Assembly (NCBI GenBank): GCA_037127315.1
Contig: JBBBDQ010001270.1
Span: forward strand, 1,903,501 to 1,967,500
Source of the DNA: Ascarosepion bandense
Taxonomy: Eukaryota; Mollusca; Cephalopoda; Sepiida; Sepiidae
Length of the DNA stretch: 64,000 nucleotides
Direction of reading: 5' to 3'
Below the pieces are notes generated by a model that made no database searches, was not told where the DNA came from, and was given only the letters and a program-made list of their open reading frames with translations. Shown here piece after piece: positions 19,393-30,180 of this stretch (its first letter is position 1; every line of letters begins with the position of its first letter). The position numbers were made by a program, and so were the translations under genes.

Positions 19393-20970
19393 GCGAGCGG
19401 CGGTGACGGAATCCCAGTCATAGTACTGAAGAAATGTGCCCCAGAACTCTCCTCTGTCCTCTCTAAACTCTATAACCTCTGCCTATCTGCTTCCTGCTTT
19501 CCTGCCTGTTGGAAGTCCTCCTGCGTAGTACCTATATTTAAGAATTCTGGCGAACCCTCAGACCCCGCCAATTACCGTCCTATTAGTCTCCTTCCAATCT
19601 TTGGCAAAGTTTTCGAAGCCATTATCAACGCCGAGGTGATTCAGCACCTTATGACCAACGGGCTTCTCTCTGACAAACAGTATGGGTTTCGCTTTACCAG
19701 GTCTACTGCTGATATGCTAACGACCATTACCGAGTACATATACCAGGCACTCGACAAGAATGGTGAAGCCCGAACCGTTGCCTTGGATATCTCCAAAGCA
19801 TTCGACAGGGTCTGGCATGCTGGCCTCTTGTGCAAACTGCGGAGCTATGGGATAACTGGACATCTGTTTGACCTCATCCAGTCCTTCCTCTCTAACCGCA
19901 CATTAAAGGTGGTATTAAATGGGCATGCCTCCCAAAACTACCAGACGAACGCGAGCGTCCCTCAAGGTTCTATCCTAGGTCCCACGCTCTTTCTGATCTA
20001 CATTAATGATCTCCCCGACACCATTAGATCCCAAGTTGGCATGTATGCCGACGACACAACAATCTACTCCCGCATCGATCAGAAACCAGGTCTGGACGAC
20101 AAAGTGAACCTCGCTGCCGCACTTGAAAGGGACCTCCAATCCGTAGTGACCTGGGGTAGGAAATGGTTGGTAAATTTCAATGCCTCCAAAACAAAGCTGT
20201 TATCAACTAACCACCATAGACAATCGCATCTACCTCCCATTAGCATGGGACAGGCTAGCCTCCCAGAGAGTAAAATACTACGCCTCCTTGGCCTTACACT
20301 CTCGGCGGACCTCAAATGGAATGACTATATTGAATCCATTGCCAAATCTGCTGCTGTGCAGGGCCCGGAAATTTTTCCCACCTGAATCTATTCTGCACAT
20401 ATACAAATCTACCATCTGCCTGTGTATTGAATATTGCTGCCATATCTGGTCGGGTGCCCCTGCTGCTCTCCTTGGGCTCTTGACAAAATACAAAGGAGGA
20501 TCTGTAACGTGGTTGATACTGACTTGGCAGACCGGCTGCAGCCGCTCTCACACCGGCGTGATGTAGCCTAAGCACGAATTTACACGAGATACTAGATTAG
20601 CAACTAGGTCCCACCCTTTTACAGTTAAACAAATAAGATGTAACCGTAAATTCTACTCCAACAGCTTCTTTTCTCGCGCTTCCCGCCTGTGGAACTTCCT
20701 TCCACAAGTCTGCTTTCCCGACAGTTACAATCTCCAGGTGTTTAAATGTAGGGTCAATAGACACCTCCTATCACACTAACTCCCAACTATTCTCACAACA
20801 CTCTCATCTACCCAACCCTCATTCTCGGTATCCTCACCCGCCTATCACCCACCCTCTGTTATTTCCTATATTTAATCAGCCTGTCTCCACTCTACGTAGC
20901 CCCCTGCACAGTAGTGGCAGTGACATGCCTTGCTCGGGGTGAAACGCTTATATATAAAAAAAAAAATTCA
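19393..20970 (+). pseudogene. LINE-1b reverse transcriptase and 3' end (CR1/Jockey-like group)
   Basis: This is the best-preserved LINE in the window. The frame is open from 19393 to 20385 (331 codons). It enters in 'GGDGIPVIVLKKCAPELS' and 'ANYRPISLLPIFGKVFEAI', then has 'DISKAFDRVWHAGLLCKLRS' (first catalytic Asp), 'ASVPQGSILGPTLFLIYIND' and 'MYADDTTIYS' (palm ADD), and 'LLGLTLSADLKWNDYIESIA'. At about 20357 a 17-bp deletion relative to 47508-47530 breaks the frame. Coding continues in another phase ('SILHIYKSTICLCIEYCCHI'), then a 1-bp deletion near 20476 and a 75-bp deletion near 20565 follow. The 3' UTR ends 'tgccttgctcggggtgaaac' with an A-rich tail. The N-terminal endonuclease is absent. 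In this family the product would nick target DNA and copy its own RNA. The CR1/Jockey label is by motif style; a tree could move it. Confidence 0.85.
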
Positions 20971-21572
20971 ACAAGCGAAAAAACGAAGGGTTAAAGAAAG
21001 TATTTTGAAAATATTATTTTATCTTTAATTTTTTTTGTGTGTGTGTGAGTGTGTGTGTGCAAATTATTATTTATGACTGTAGCATATTTTCGTCTCTCTT
21101 TTTCTTTTTTTCCATCTCTACCTACTTTTTGTCTTTTCAGACATTTATGTCAGTGATGTTATATTTTATATGTCTTTTCTCATCTTTCGCCTTAATTTTT
21201 GAGTGAGTATATATTATATATATATTTTTATTATAATTGCCCGATTTAGTGTTTATATAAAATCTGTACTCTTTTGTCTGTCAATTCCTAATTATTTTTG
21301 TTTGTGTATATATCGTCTCATAAATTTTTCTTCGTATATGTGTGATTTAATGTTTGTTTTTATCATGTTATATGTGTGAAATGATGTATCTACTCTTAAT
21401 TCATTGCCGTTCAAATAATACAAGCTTCACTTCCTCTGTTAAAAACGTATTTTTTAATGTTTTGAGTGAATTGTTTATTTTTCAACGGTCTGAAAGGGAC
21501 AATATAAAATTACATTATTGAAATAAATTCTGTATTTAGAAACATTTAATTATGTGTTGAATTTTCTCATCA

Positions 21573-21594
<22 letters not shown>

Positions 21595-21603
<9 letters not shown>

Positions 21604-21816
21604 AGCTACTCACGCATCTACGCATCGTTCATTCAGTAATGAATTTGAACACTCTCGGATACTGGCGTGTGTTTACATTGTATAAAACAAGCTAAAGTCC
21701 GCCTTCCTCTACCGAGCGCCTATAGAATTCGGACGGGTTGCAATTCTGGCTAAAAGCAATCGGATGTCTAACCGTGCTGATGAGCTGTGATACATCGAAA
21801 CAGATATGTCTGCTGA
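21595..21816 (+). mobile_element. SINE-B copy
   Basis: It starts after (TA)n with 'caatagctactcacgcatct', contains a deleted head ('ccgagcgcctatagaattcg') and ends 'cagatatgtctgctgat' into a short GATA run. Confidence 0.65.
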
Positions 21817-21835
21817 TAGATAGATAGATAGATAG

Positions 21836-21998
21836 AGTCATCTGCAGACAGCCCTGTTTCGCTGTATCACAGCTCATCAGTTCGGTTAGACATCCGATTG
21901 CTTCCAGCTAGGATTAACAACCCGACCGATTTAACATCAGTCGGGTATTCTATTTCTAAGCTATCGGTTCACGCTGAAGGGAGGCAGATTTTAGCGTG

Positions 21999-22000
<2 letters not shown>
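21836..22000 (-). mobile_element. SINE-B copy, tail-to-tail with the previous one
   Basis: The reverse strand carries the head with B box 'cgggttgttaatcctag' and the tail 'acagggctgtctgcagatga'. Only 20 bp of GATA separates the two tails, so 21720-21960 is a natural inverted repeat. Confidence 0.65.
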
Positions 22001-22037
<37 letters not shown>

Positions 22038-22092
22038 TGTGTGTGTGTGTATACATGCATATATATATATGTATATATCCATATATATATAC

Positions 22093-22130
<38 letters not shown>
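22000..22130. repeat. (TA)n(GT)n...(GA)n compound microsatellite
   Basis: TA, GT, TA and GA runs in succession. Confidence 0.95.
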
Positions 22131-22134
<4 letters not shown>

Positions 22135-22554
22135 AAAGTAATGAATGAAACAAGAATGTTCACTTATCTTTTCTCTCTTTTGAGTTTCGCAGTAATTACA
22201 TTCACTTGTCAAGAAACATGTTTGTAAAACTGACTTTATTATCAAAAGTCATAATATTTTTCATCATCCTTGTCATCATCTGTCCGATGTACCACGTTGT
22301 CGTATAGTAGGGGCGCAGAGTCGCTGCACAGTAGGGGCGCAGAGTCGCTGCACAGTAGATCACATGACTAGTTTTTCTACTTATCTGGGATGTGAAGCCG
22401 AAGAGGCATTCATTCTTGCGTGTCTTGGACAAATAGAACTGGTGGCGCCAATACCGATCCATCCAGTTCTGATGCCAGTTAATGTTCACCAAATTGAAGG
22501 ATAACCTTGGTCACGAACTCATCTCCTGTTATTACAGCACTGGCAGCAAACATC

Positions 22555-23232
22555 TCTGTGCAGGGCCCGGAAGTTTTTCCCACCTGAATCTATTCTGCAC
22601 ATATACAAATCTACCATCCGCCCGTGTATTGAATATTGCTGCCATATCTGGTCGGGTGCCCCTGCTGCTCTCCTTGGGCTTCTTGACACAATACAAAGGA
22701 GGATCTGTAACGTGGTTGATACTGACTTGGCAGACCGGCTGCAACCACTCTCTCACCGGCGTGATGTGGCTTCCCTGTGCCTCTTCTACAAGTACTTTCA
22801 TGGCTTCTGCTCCGATGAGCTTAGATCACTGGTGCCGCCTAAGTACGAATTTACACGAGATACTAGATTAGCAACTAGGTCCCACCCTTTTACAGTTAAA
22901 CAAATACGATGTAACCGTAAATTCTACTCCAACAGCTTCTTTTCTCGCGCTTCCCGCCTGTGGAACTCCCTTCCACAAGTCTGCTTTCCCGACAGTTACA
23001 ATCTCCAGGTGTTTAAATGTAGGGTCAATAGACACCTCCTATCACGCTAACTCCCAATTATTCTCAGAACACTCTCATCTACCCAACCCTCATTCTCGGT
23101 ATCCTTACGCGCCTATCACCCACCCTCTGACATTTCCTATATTTAATCATCCTTTCTCCACTCTATGTAGCCCCCTGCGCAGTAGTGGCAGTGACATGCC
23201 TTGCTCGAGGTGAAAAGCTTAAAAAAAAAAAA
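22555..23232 (+). pseudogene. LINE-1b 3' half, sister of 20350-20970
   Basis: It starts at 'ctgtgcagggcccggaagtt' and continues to the family terminus and A tract at 23220. It is nearly identical to 20350-20970 but keeps the ~75 bp deleted there. An open frame at 22712-23050 carries 'HRRDVASLCLFYKYFHGFCS', 'ATRSHPFTVKQIRCNRKFY' and 'SRLWNSLPQVCFPDSYNLQV', the usual C-terminal region of this LINE. It begins exactly at the point where the 20357 copy has its 17-bp deletion, which suggests common descent. Confidence 0.85.
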
Positions 23233-23554
23233 TTAAAAAAATAACCTCCAGTCTACTGAATTGTACGAGATAGCCGTTGTTAGTAAAAGTTAATCTACCA
23301 TTTAGCAGGTCTTCTTGTTAATCTTGCTGGATGTCTAGTCAACCTCTTCACCAGAAAAGCTTGGTGAGTGAACTGGTTTTGTAGGTGATGGCCCGACCAT
23401 ATTTTTTCTTACAATATGTTAATTTAAAAAAAAAAACACATTATTTTTTTTATTCTATAACGGTAATTAGTAACGCAAAGTTCTAATGCAAACATTTTAC
23501 CTTAAAAGACGTAAAATTATTTAAAATTTTTCAGCCTTATACAACTGATATCAG

Positions 23555-23850
23555 TCAGTCAGTGGTACACGCTTTGGGCGATCATGTCTCGAAAGAGACA
23601 TGACTGGCTGGGCAGAAGATTATCATGCAGTAGGTTGTCATTGCTTTCTGTGGTAGAATGGCTGCCAGCCAAGACTGTAGAACCTAATCTGTCCTGTTAT
23701 TTAACCCATAATTGGAGGGAAGAAACGGGTTAATACCTTTCCCAAGGGTATTTGTGCGTAAGTGAATGCAAGGAATTCAACTGGAATTTGAACTCCGCTC
23801 CCCGATTTCTCGTTCCCAGCCGTAATCCTCTACACCACAACGCACATCCG
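23555..23850 (-). mobile_element. SINE-A copy
   Basis: Tail 'cagtcagtcagtggtacacg' at the left; B box on the minus strand 'gagttcaaattccagttga'; A-box region near 23845. Confidence 0.75.
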
Positions 23851-23932
23851 ATTCGAATTAGTGAGTAACTATATCTTTCCAGCGAAACTCCGAGTGGAGA
23901 TAAGTGTTATCCACTCCAAAAAAACACATAAA

Positions 23933-24250
23933 TCTAAATTTATTTATAAATAGAACTTTGTCTGTGTGTGTGTGTGTGTGCCTGTGTGTGTGTGTCCGTT
24001 ACCTATAGACTCCAACACGGCTGAACCGATTTTCTTGAAAATTTACACAGTTGTACTATATCATCTGCGAGTGTTCTTAGCTAGGTTTTGTGTCGATTCA
24101 TTTTTCTTCCAGTCTCCGGTTTCGCTTTTACTGGAAATAACTATTGCTTTTTAGTCTTTCGTGCCAACGTCCAAAGAGTCTGAGCTCCAGGACCATGGAT
24201 TAGTTTTAAAGCTTTCATTACACCCGAGAAACGCCGGGCTATACTTCTAG
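23933..24250 (+). mobile_element. Non-autonomous Helitron, copy 3, internally deleted
   Basis: Starts TCTAAATTTATTTATAAATA after A and ends 'cgccgggctatacttctag' before T. About 200 bp of the interior present in copies 1 and 2 (the 'aaaatcgataatcgaa' region) is missing and replaced by unrelated sequence at 24100-24175. Confidence 0.75.
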
Positions 24251-24654
24251 TTATAAATAATTGCAACATTTCCGTAGCTTAGCTGGTACCGAAGAAATGG
24301 AACAAGGACGTAATCAAAACTAGCTTCGACTGGTTCATGATCAGGTCAAAGGATTTAGAGGAGTGTGCTGTCGACCGATAGCATCGGCGTTCCATTAGAA
24401 GCCAAACTTTTGCAAACTTCCAAGAAGCCCGCAGTCAAAATATCAATCTTCACAGAAAAAACAGCACCGTGAAACTTTGGTGTTAGTCACAATCACCCAC
24501 TCAAATGAACCAACTGTTCCAGATACCTGGTGCCGCCTCCGGATCCACTGATGAATTGCAAGACAAAGTCTTTTGTCGAAAGAGAAGGACAACCATGAAC
24601 GGATTTAAACGGGATTTAAACGTCACACTTAATAAAATCCCGTTTAAATCCGGT

Positions 24655-25048
24655 CATAACACATTACGTTGCATTTGACTACATGGTTCTGTTGTCATCA
24701 CGCGGTGTGACGTCATAGAACTGCATTGCAAATTTGCGAACTGCGTTTGTTATTTTTGGTAACTATTGCCGTTGCCTAGCGGAGTTTTATGTCAACACAA
24801 AATAAAATCATCGGTGATGGTGGATGTTATTGTGTTATCGTCTCTGAAGATGGCTCATGTGAGCCGAAAGCGTAGAATCAAATTAATAAAAAATTATCCA
24901 AATGTTGGAGAATTTTTGTCTTTATTTTCAACTGAAATTAAAGCCAAAATACGACGTTTAGAACGGCTCATGATTAAACATAATAGACATTCATTGTCTC
25001 TTATATTTAGCAGTATATGTTTAGAAAATTATTTGCCGCCTCGATACG

Positions 25049-25051
<3 letters not shown>
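24655..25051 (+). mobile_element. Penelope-like retroelement fragment, copy 2
   Basis: The plus strand matches the minus strand of 297-712. The hairpin 'gatggctcatgtgagccgaa' at 24850 is a perfect 6-bp stem. The open frame 24766-25050 carries 'FSTEIKAKIRRLERLMIKHN' and 'CLENYLPPRYAI'. Codons after 25050 read through (TA)n and are not real. Family assignment rests on the short Cys-x-LPP-RY motif and on the common architecture; it is tentative. Confidence 0.5.
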
Positions 25052-25095
<44 letters not shown>

Positions 25096-25119
25096 CGGGT
25101 TAAAGCGCTCAAAATCATT

Positions 25120-25274
25120 GATAAAGCGTATGTAAATATGAAAGTGAACATAGAAGTCAGCACGCAGGGGCTGTAGCCTGTTTCATGCCAAACTCAATCT
25201 TCACGGCCTGACGATTGCGTTTAGCATGAAACAGTGTGTCACCTCCGGGTGTGGATTTTATATCTATTTTCACA

Positions 25275-25280
<6 letters not shown>
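25120..25280 (+). repeat. Repeat G, intact copy
   Basis: It contains the continuous sequence 'tatgaaagtgaacatagaag', the counterpart of the RTE target site, and the hairpin 'cctgtttcatgc...agcatgaaacag'. A second partial copy at 25440-25560 runs into five copies of a 15-bp unit, 'gtagcctgtttcat', at 25554-25622. Confidence 0.75.
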
Positions 25281-25358
<78 letters not shown>

Positions 25359-25362
25359 AACT
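25264..25362. repeat. (CACG)n(GATA)n microsatellite
   Basis: CACG/ACGC run followed by about 13 GATA units. Confidence 0.95.
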
Positions 25363-25768
25363 GAGAAATAAATGCATAAAGAAGAACAGAAAACATACAT
25401 ACACACACATATATATATACATGTATATATATATACGTTTCTAAGTTAAGCTATATTTACGGGTTAAAGCGCTCAAAATCATTGATAAAGCGTATGCAAA
25501 TCAAAATCATTGATAAAGAGTATGTCAACATAGAAGTCAGCACGCAGGAGCCGTAGCCTGTTTCATGTAGCCTGTTTCATGTAGCCTGTTTCATGTAGCC
25601 TGTTTCATGTAGCCTGTTTCATATTTTAAGCAGTCATCTTTTGCTATGCATAAATTTTTCCAAATGTTATACAATCAGTTGGATCGAATGTTATAAAACT
25701 TCATGTTAATATTTAATTAAAAAAAAAAACTCAAAGAGAAAAAATAGTTTAACCATAACAGAAAACAT

Positions 25769-26030
25769 TCAAATAATATCATTGTGGCAAGAAGAGGTAA
25801 CATCACTACAGTCCAGAAGAAAAACAAAGAGTGTTAGATCATCGACATAGCTATACGAGAGGAGGTTAGAATATTTAAGAAAGAAAAACAAGATATCAAG
25901 ATTTGAAACAAAGAAAGTTGTCCCTTTTGTTGTGGACGTCCTTGGAGCAGTCACGGACAAAATACCAAATAGTCTGTGGGTAAAACTGCCACTCATTTGA
26001 ATTGTGATCCACCAGAAAACAGCAATGCCT
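25769..26030 (-). pseudogene. Possible reverse transcriptase remnant
   Basis: The minus-strand frame reads '...TTFFVSNLDILFFFLKYSN' followed by 'LLSYSYVDDLTLFVF'. The spacing of a hydrophobic -LF-x-N-D-L-like block and then Y-x-D-D resembles the RT palm (P-T-L-F-L-L-F-I-N-D-L ... Y-A-D-D). Nothing else of an RT is readable. The similarity is short and could be chance. Confidence 0.3.
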
Positions 26031-26149
26031 GGAACAATCAGGATTCAGAGAAAGTTTATAGTGCAGTAGATTCGTGAAGAAATGTCAGCATCCGTGGTCA
26101 TATATTATGACGCAGATCTGATCTCTAAATTACGTTCTGCTTTTTAAAA

Positions 26150-26720
26150 AGAAGAAAATAATAACAATAATAACAATAAAAATAACAATAATAATATTTC
26201 GATTAGTTCTTGGTAGTGACTGAAATTAATAAAAATACAAATACAAAGATATAAAAAATAGACAATTTTACTCATGCGACGTATTAAAAAGCGAAACAGA
26301 ATTTTCTTTAAGATATGGATGTTATCAAGAATAGCAAGAAGCAGCCGTTGAGAAGCTTGAAGACTTGCTGTAAATGCAAAACGGTGCGGAAGTTTGCAAA
26401 AGAAAATAAACAAGATGTCCGCCGGAAGTCAAAGCAGCCATTTGCAAAATGTAGCCATGTGCCAAAATAAAATGGCGAAAGAAAGAAGCTAAAAATTGCA
26501 AGCGTACGGAACAAAGTATTATTTTTTATTTTTTTATTTTGCGCTTATCTTGTGTCGCAGGAAAGTTTTTAAAGTAAATTATATAAAAAGTTTGTATTTT
26601 CATTATCTTATCGTTTTTTGTTTTTTTTTTTTTTGTAAGGTGGTTAAAAATGTAAAAACTAAAAACATAAGCCGCATTTCGAAGCAAAAGAATTGCTTGA
26701 GGTTATTTCAAGCAAAAAAG
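26150..26720. other. No feature recognised
   Basis: AT-rich, non-repetitive by eye. Open frames are short and lack codon structure. A short (TAA)n lies at 26155-26198. Confidence 0.6.
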
Positions 26721-27124
26721 TGAAAGTAATATTGATCATGTGCGCACGTGTATATACATACACATATATCCAAACACACACACACACACACATACACTCA
26801 TAGAATTACATTATATATATATATGTGTTTCAAGAAGTTCGTATGCTAATGGTGACGAGATCACTTATTTGTTGTAATAAAATTTTTTCACCATAAATAT
26901 TTTCCTTGTTAATGCACCTAATTCAATCGTCTAAACGAAGTCAAATCAAGCGTATATAACACAATTTTCAATTCCACGCAAATAACCATCTCTACTCTGA
27001 AATGTAATGTCAACAAATGTAAGCACAAAATGTTATGAAAAATCCCGAAGATTAACAAAATAGATTACGATATTACGAAGATTATTATTATTATTTTTTT
27101 TTTTTTTGTCTGTGGGGTATCATT

Positions 27125-27360
27125 TGTGGTCAGATGGTCTAAGATGCACAAGTTAAATTAGTGGCTTCCTGTATATTGATCGGTGTCGCAGGTTCGAATC
27201 CTGCTGAATGACGCCGATTTTCGTAGAAAATTTTTCGTAAATAATCAGGCCGGTAGAAATAAATATACTGTTTGAGTAAAAACAGAATATCTACTCAAAA
27301 AACGAGTATCGATTAAAAAAATAATGTTCAAACAAATAATTTCAATATCTCAGTTGTTAA
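27125..27360 (+). mobile_element. SINE-C (tRNA-derived), copy with head
   Basis: The tRNA-like head at 27128-27215 has an A-box-like 'tggtcagatggtctaagat' and a strong B box 'caggttcgaatcctgc', with a long variable region as in class II tRNAs (Leu/Ser). The shared SINE-C body follows. The acceptor stem is not complementary, so I do not call a functional tRNA. Confidence 0.65.
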
Positions 27361-27439
27361 AACTATTTCGTTAATCTACGGGATTTTCCGTAACATTTTC
27401 GTTAAAAATGACAGATTTTCATAAAATTTTATAATTTCT

Positions 27440-27665
27440 TTTCTTTTCAAAACATAAATTATATAAAAAATTGTCCGAATATTTTATTTATCCAAGCGCA
27501 TTCAGTTATACTTTTAACCATCATCAAGAATTAATATCATTTAACTGGATATATGGATTGTTTTATGTATGTATCTAAAGTTATAGAAATGTTTTTTTCT
27601 AATGACGGTCAGCACATTATGGCCGTGTTCATAGCTGATATTATTGAGTATTGGCGCTTTTTTAA
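27440..27665 (+). repeat. Dispersed repeat J, copy 1
   Basis: Shares 'aaattatataaaa', 'tccgaat', 'tttatcc', 'ctatacttttaaccat' and 'gctgatattattgag' in order with 53780-53980. No coding sequence; family unknown. Confidence 0.55.
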
Positions 27666-28084
27666 TTAATTCTTTCATTATTTTTAGCCTTTTATACATA
27701 TGTGGATGATGCTATTATTTTTTTTATTATCAACGAGTATGTTACAGATAGGGTTTATTAAGTCTCCATGTATATTTAAACGAGACCTAATGGAGCTATG
27801 ATTATCAAAGCAATGTAGGAATATTACTCTCATTTTATTTTTACGAGAGTTTAAATTATGACACTTTGTGTTCTCCGTATACTTTGACTTACCCTTCAAC
27901 CACTTGATGAACATTCATGAACATTTTCAAAACTCTAAGCCTTCATAAACCAATGACATCCACGCATTTCTATATAAACACGTACTGCATAATAAATCCT
28001 ACACTGCCTTGATGAAGTTCCTCAGAGGACAAAACGCGTTAAGTATATTTTTTCTCTTGTCTCTTTTTATTCAAACATATATAC

Positions 28085-28600
28085 AGGGTGTCTATAAAAT
28101 TCGTGTGCACTTTTAAAAATTTATAACTATATTTGTATTTGTGATAGAAATAATCTGTAAAAAGTGTTATAAAATTTAATATACCTAGATTTAAGTATAG
28201 TTATTGAATAATTCTTTTATAATTTTAAATTTTAATTTATAATTCAAATTTTCTTTTATAATTTTATAATTCACAAAATCTGCAACAATATTTAGAGAAG
28301 TAAAAAAATACTTTCTTTTTATCAGAATAAATTTGATCCATGGCTTCAATTGACATGTGAAAACAATTGTGTATGCAACCAAACCTAGTTCATTAGAAGA
28401 TTTGAAAGCTAAAATAACTAATGTGATTTCAGGCATTACTGTAAATCAGTTGGCAAATGTTTTCCCTGAACTGCAAGATTGTATTACCCTTTGTATTGCT
28501 AATGATGGAGGACATGTGGAAACTTAAATAACATTTCAATAAAACCATAAAAAATGTAGATTTACTTCTTTCTAATCCTTTTTACAAATTATATCGAAAT
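28085..28600 (+). mobile_element. Deletion derivative of the 9253 IS630/Tc1-mariner family
   Basis: The left end 'cagggtgtctataaaattcg' is present. The interior carries the transposase C-terminal segment 'acatgtgaaaacaattgtgt' through 'aatgatggaggacatgtgga'. The right inverted repeat is missing. Confidence 0.65.
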
Positions 28601-28796
28601 GAAATTGGCCACATTATATAAGCCAAAACACATCAAATTTTTTTTTAGAATTAAAAATTCCAAGCGTCTCTCATTTCATTGCATGTGTAGCCACATCAAC
28701 ACAAACAAACCTAACCTTGTAAAGTTTTAAGGGGTAAAACGCAGTACCCTAAAATGTTTTCCACTTGGTAATACAACTTTTTTCAAAAATGTTTCT

Positions 28797-28838
<42 letters not shown>

Positions 28839-28850
28839 ATATAAAATACC

Positions 28851-28923
<73 letters not shown>
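28797..28923. repeat. (TA)n(CA)n microsatellite
   Basis: Two TA runs, then a CA run that borders the next mariner-like copy. Confidence 0.95.
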
Positions 28924-28925
<2 letters not shown>

Positions 28926-29431
28926 GTGTCCACAAAGTTTGTGTGCACTTTAAAAAATGTATAACTTTATTTGTATTTGTGATAGAAATCATCTGTAAAA
29001 AATGTCATAAAGTTTTATGTACCTAGTCTTGAGTATAGTTATTTATTAATTCTTTACCATAAAATTTGCAACAATTTTTGGATTAGTAAAAAATATTTCC
29101 TTTTTTTCAGAATCAATTTGATCGATGGCTTCAATTGACATGTGAAAAGAATTGTGTATGCAACCAAACCTAGTTCATTAGAAGATTTGAAAGCTAAAAT
29201 AACTAATGTGATTTCAGGCATTACTGTAAATCAGTTGGCAAATGTTTTCCCTGAACTGCAAGATTGTATTACCCTTTGTATTGCTAATGATGGAGGACAT
29301 GTGGAAACTTAAATAACATTTCAATAATACCTTAAAAATATAAATTTACTTTTCTGCAAATGATTTCTATTGCAAATACAAATAAAGTTATAATTTTTTT
29401 AAAGTGCACATGAACTTTATGGACACCCTGT
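28923..29431 (+). mobile_element. Deletion derivative of the 9253 family, both ends kept
   Basis: Ends 'cagggtgtccacaaagtttg' and the mirror 'atgaactttatggacaccct' enclose about 510 bp. This retains only the extreme C-terminal transposase region, so it is non-autonomous. It carries the same internal deletion junction as 28085, so it is a MITE-like subfamily. Confidence 0.7.
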
Positions 29432-29439
29432 ATAAATAT

Positions 29440-29739
29440 CAGTTAAGTGCCATACGTGAAACACGCTTGGGCGATCATGTCTTTTTCGAGACATGACTGA
29501 CTAGGCAGAAGATTATCCCGCAGTAGGTTGCCATTGCTTTCTGCGGTAAACTGGTTGCCGACCAAGGCTATAGAACCCAATCTGTCCTGCTATTTAGCCC
29601 ATAACTGGAGGGAAGAGACGGATTAATACCTTTCCCAAGGGTATTTGTGCATAATTGAATGCAATGGATTCAGCTGGAATTCGAACTCGGCTCACCGGTT
29701 TCTCGTTCCCAGCCGATATCCACTGTAACACAACACACA
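29440..29739 (-). mobile_element. SINE-A, full length, with 10-bp target duplication
   Basis: A 300-bp SINE is flanked by the direct repeat 'gtataaatat' at 29430-29439 and 29740-29749. The minus strand begins at the head ('tgttgtgttacagtggatat', B box 'gagttcgaattcc') and ends 'gcacttaactgat'. This fixes the element length and orientation for the family. Confidence 0.85.
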
Positions 29740-29870
29740 GTATAAATATACTGTTTAATTAAAAATAGAATATCTACTCAAATACAAGTATCTATTAAAA
29801 ATCATGTCCAAACAAATAAATATGTCGGTTGTTAATCTATTTCATTACTCTTCAGAACTTTCCATAATAT
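29740..29870 (+). repeat. SINE-C body fragment
   Basis: 'aaatatactgtttaattaaa' and 'gaatatctactcaaataca' match the SINE-C body. It is interrupted upstream by the SINE-A and mariner-like insertions. Confidence 0.55.
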
Positions 29871-29981
29871 ATATATATATATAAGAAAAATTAAGACAGA
29901 CACTTTTATTTCATGGTAAATCGGAAATATTGGACTTATTAAAAATCATGTTCAAACAAATAAATACTAAGGCCAGTCGAG

Positions 29982-30019
<38 letters not shown>

Positions 30020-30023
<4 letters not shown>

Positions 30024-30180
30024 GGTGTCAATAAAGTTTGTGTGAACTTTAAAAAATTTATAACTTTATTTGTATTTGTGATACAAATAATCAGTAAATA
30101 TTTTCTTTTTATCAGAATAAATTTGATCCATGGTACCAACTGACATGTGAAAACAATTGTGTATGAAACCAATCCTATTA
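30020..30180 (+). mobile_element. IS630/Tc1-mariner family, left-end fragment
   Basis: 'cagggtgtcaataaagtttg' end and 'acatgtgaaaacaattgtgt' interior, truncated where the triplicated block begins. Confidence 0.6.

Noticed and set aside
24766..25176. 136-codon frame as a host gene
   Set aside because: Its second half reads through (TA)n, and the first half is shared with two other dispersed repeats.
27128..27215. Possible tRNA gene (class II, strong B box)
   Set aside because: Acceptor and D stems do not pair, there is no terminator T run at the right place, and the downstream sequence is a shared SINE body.
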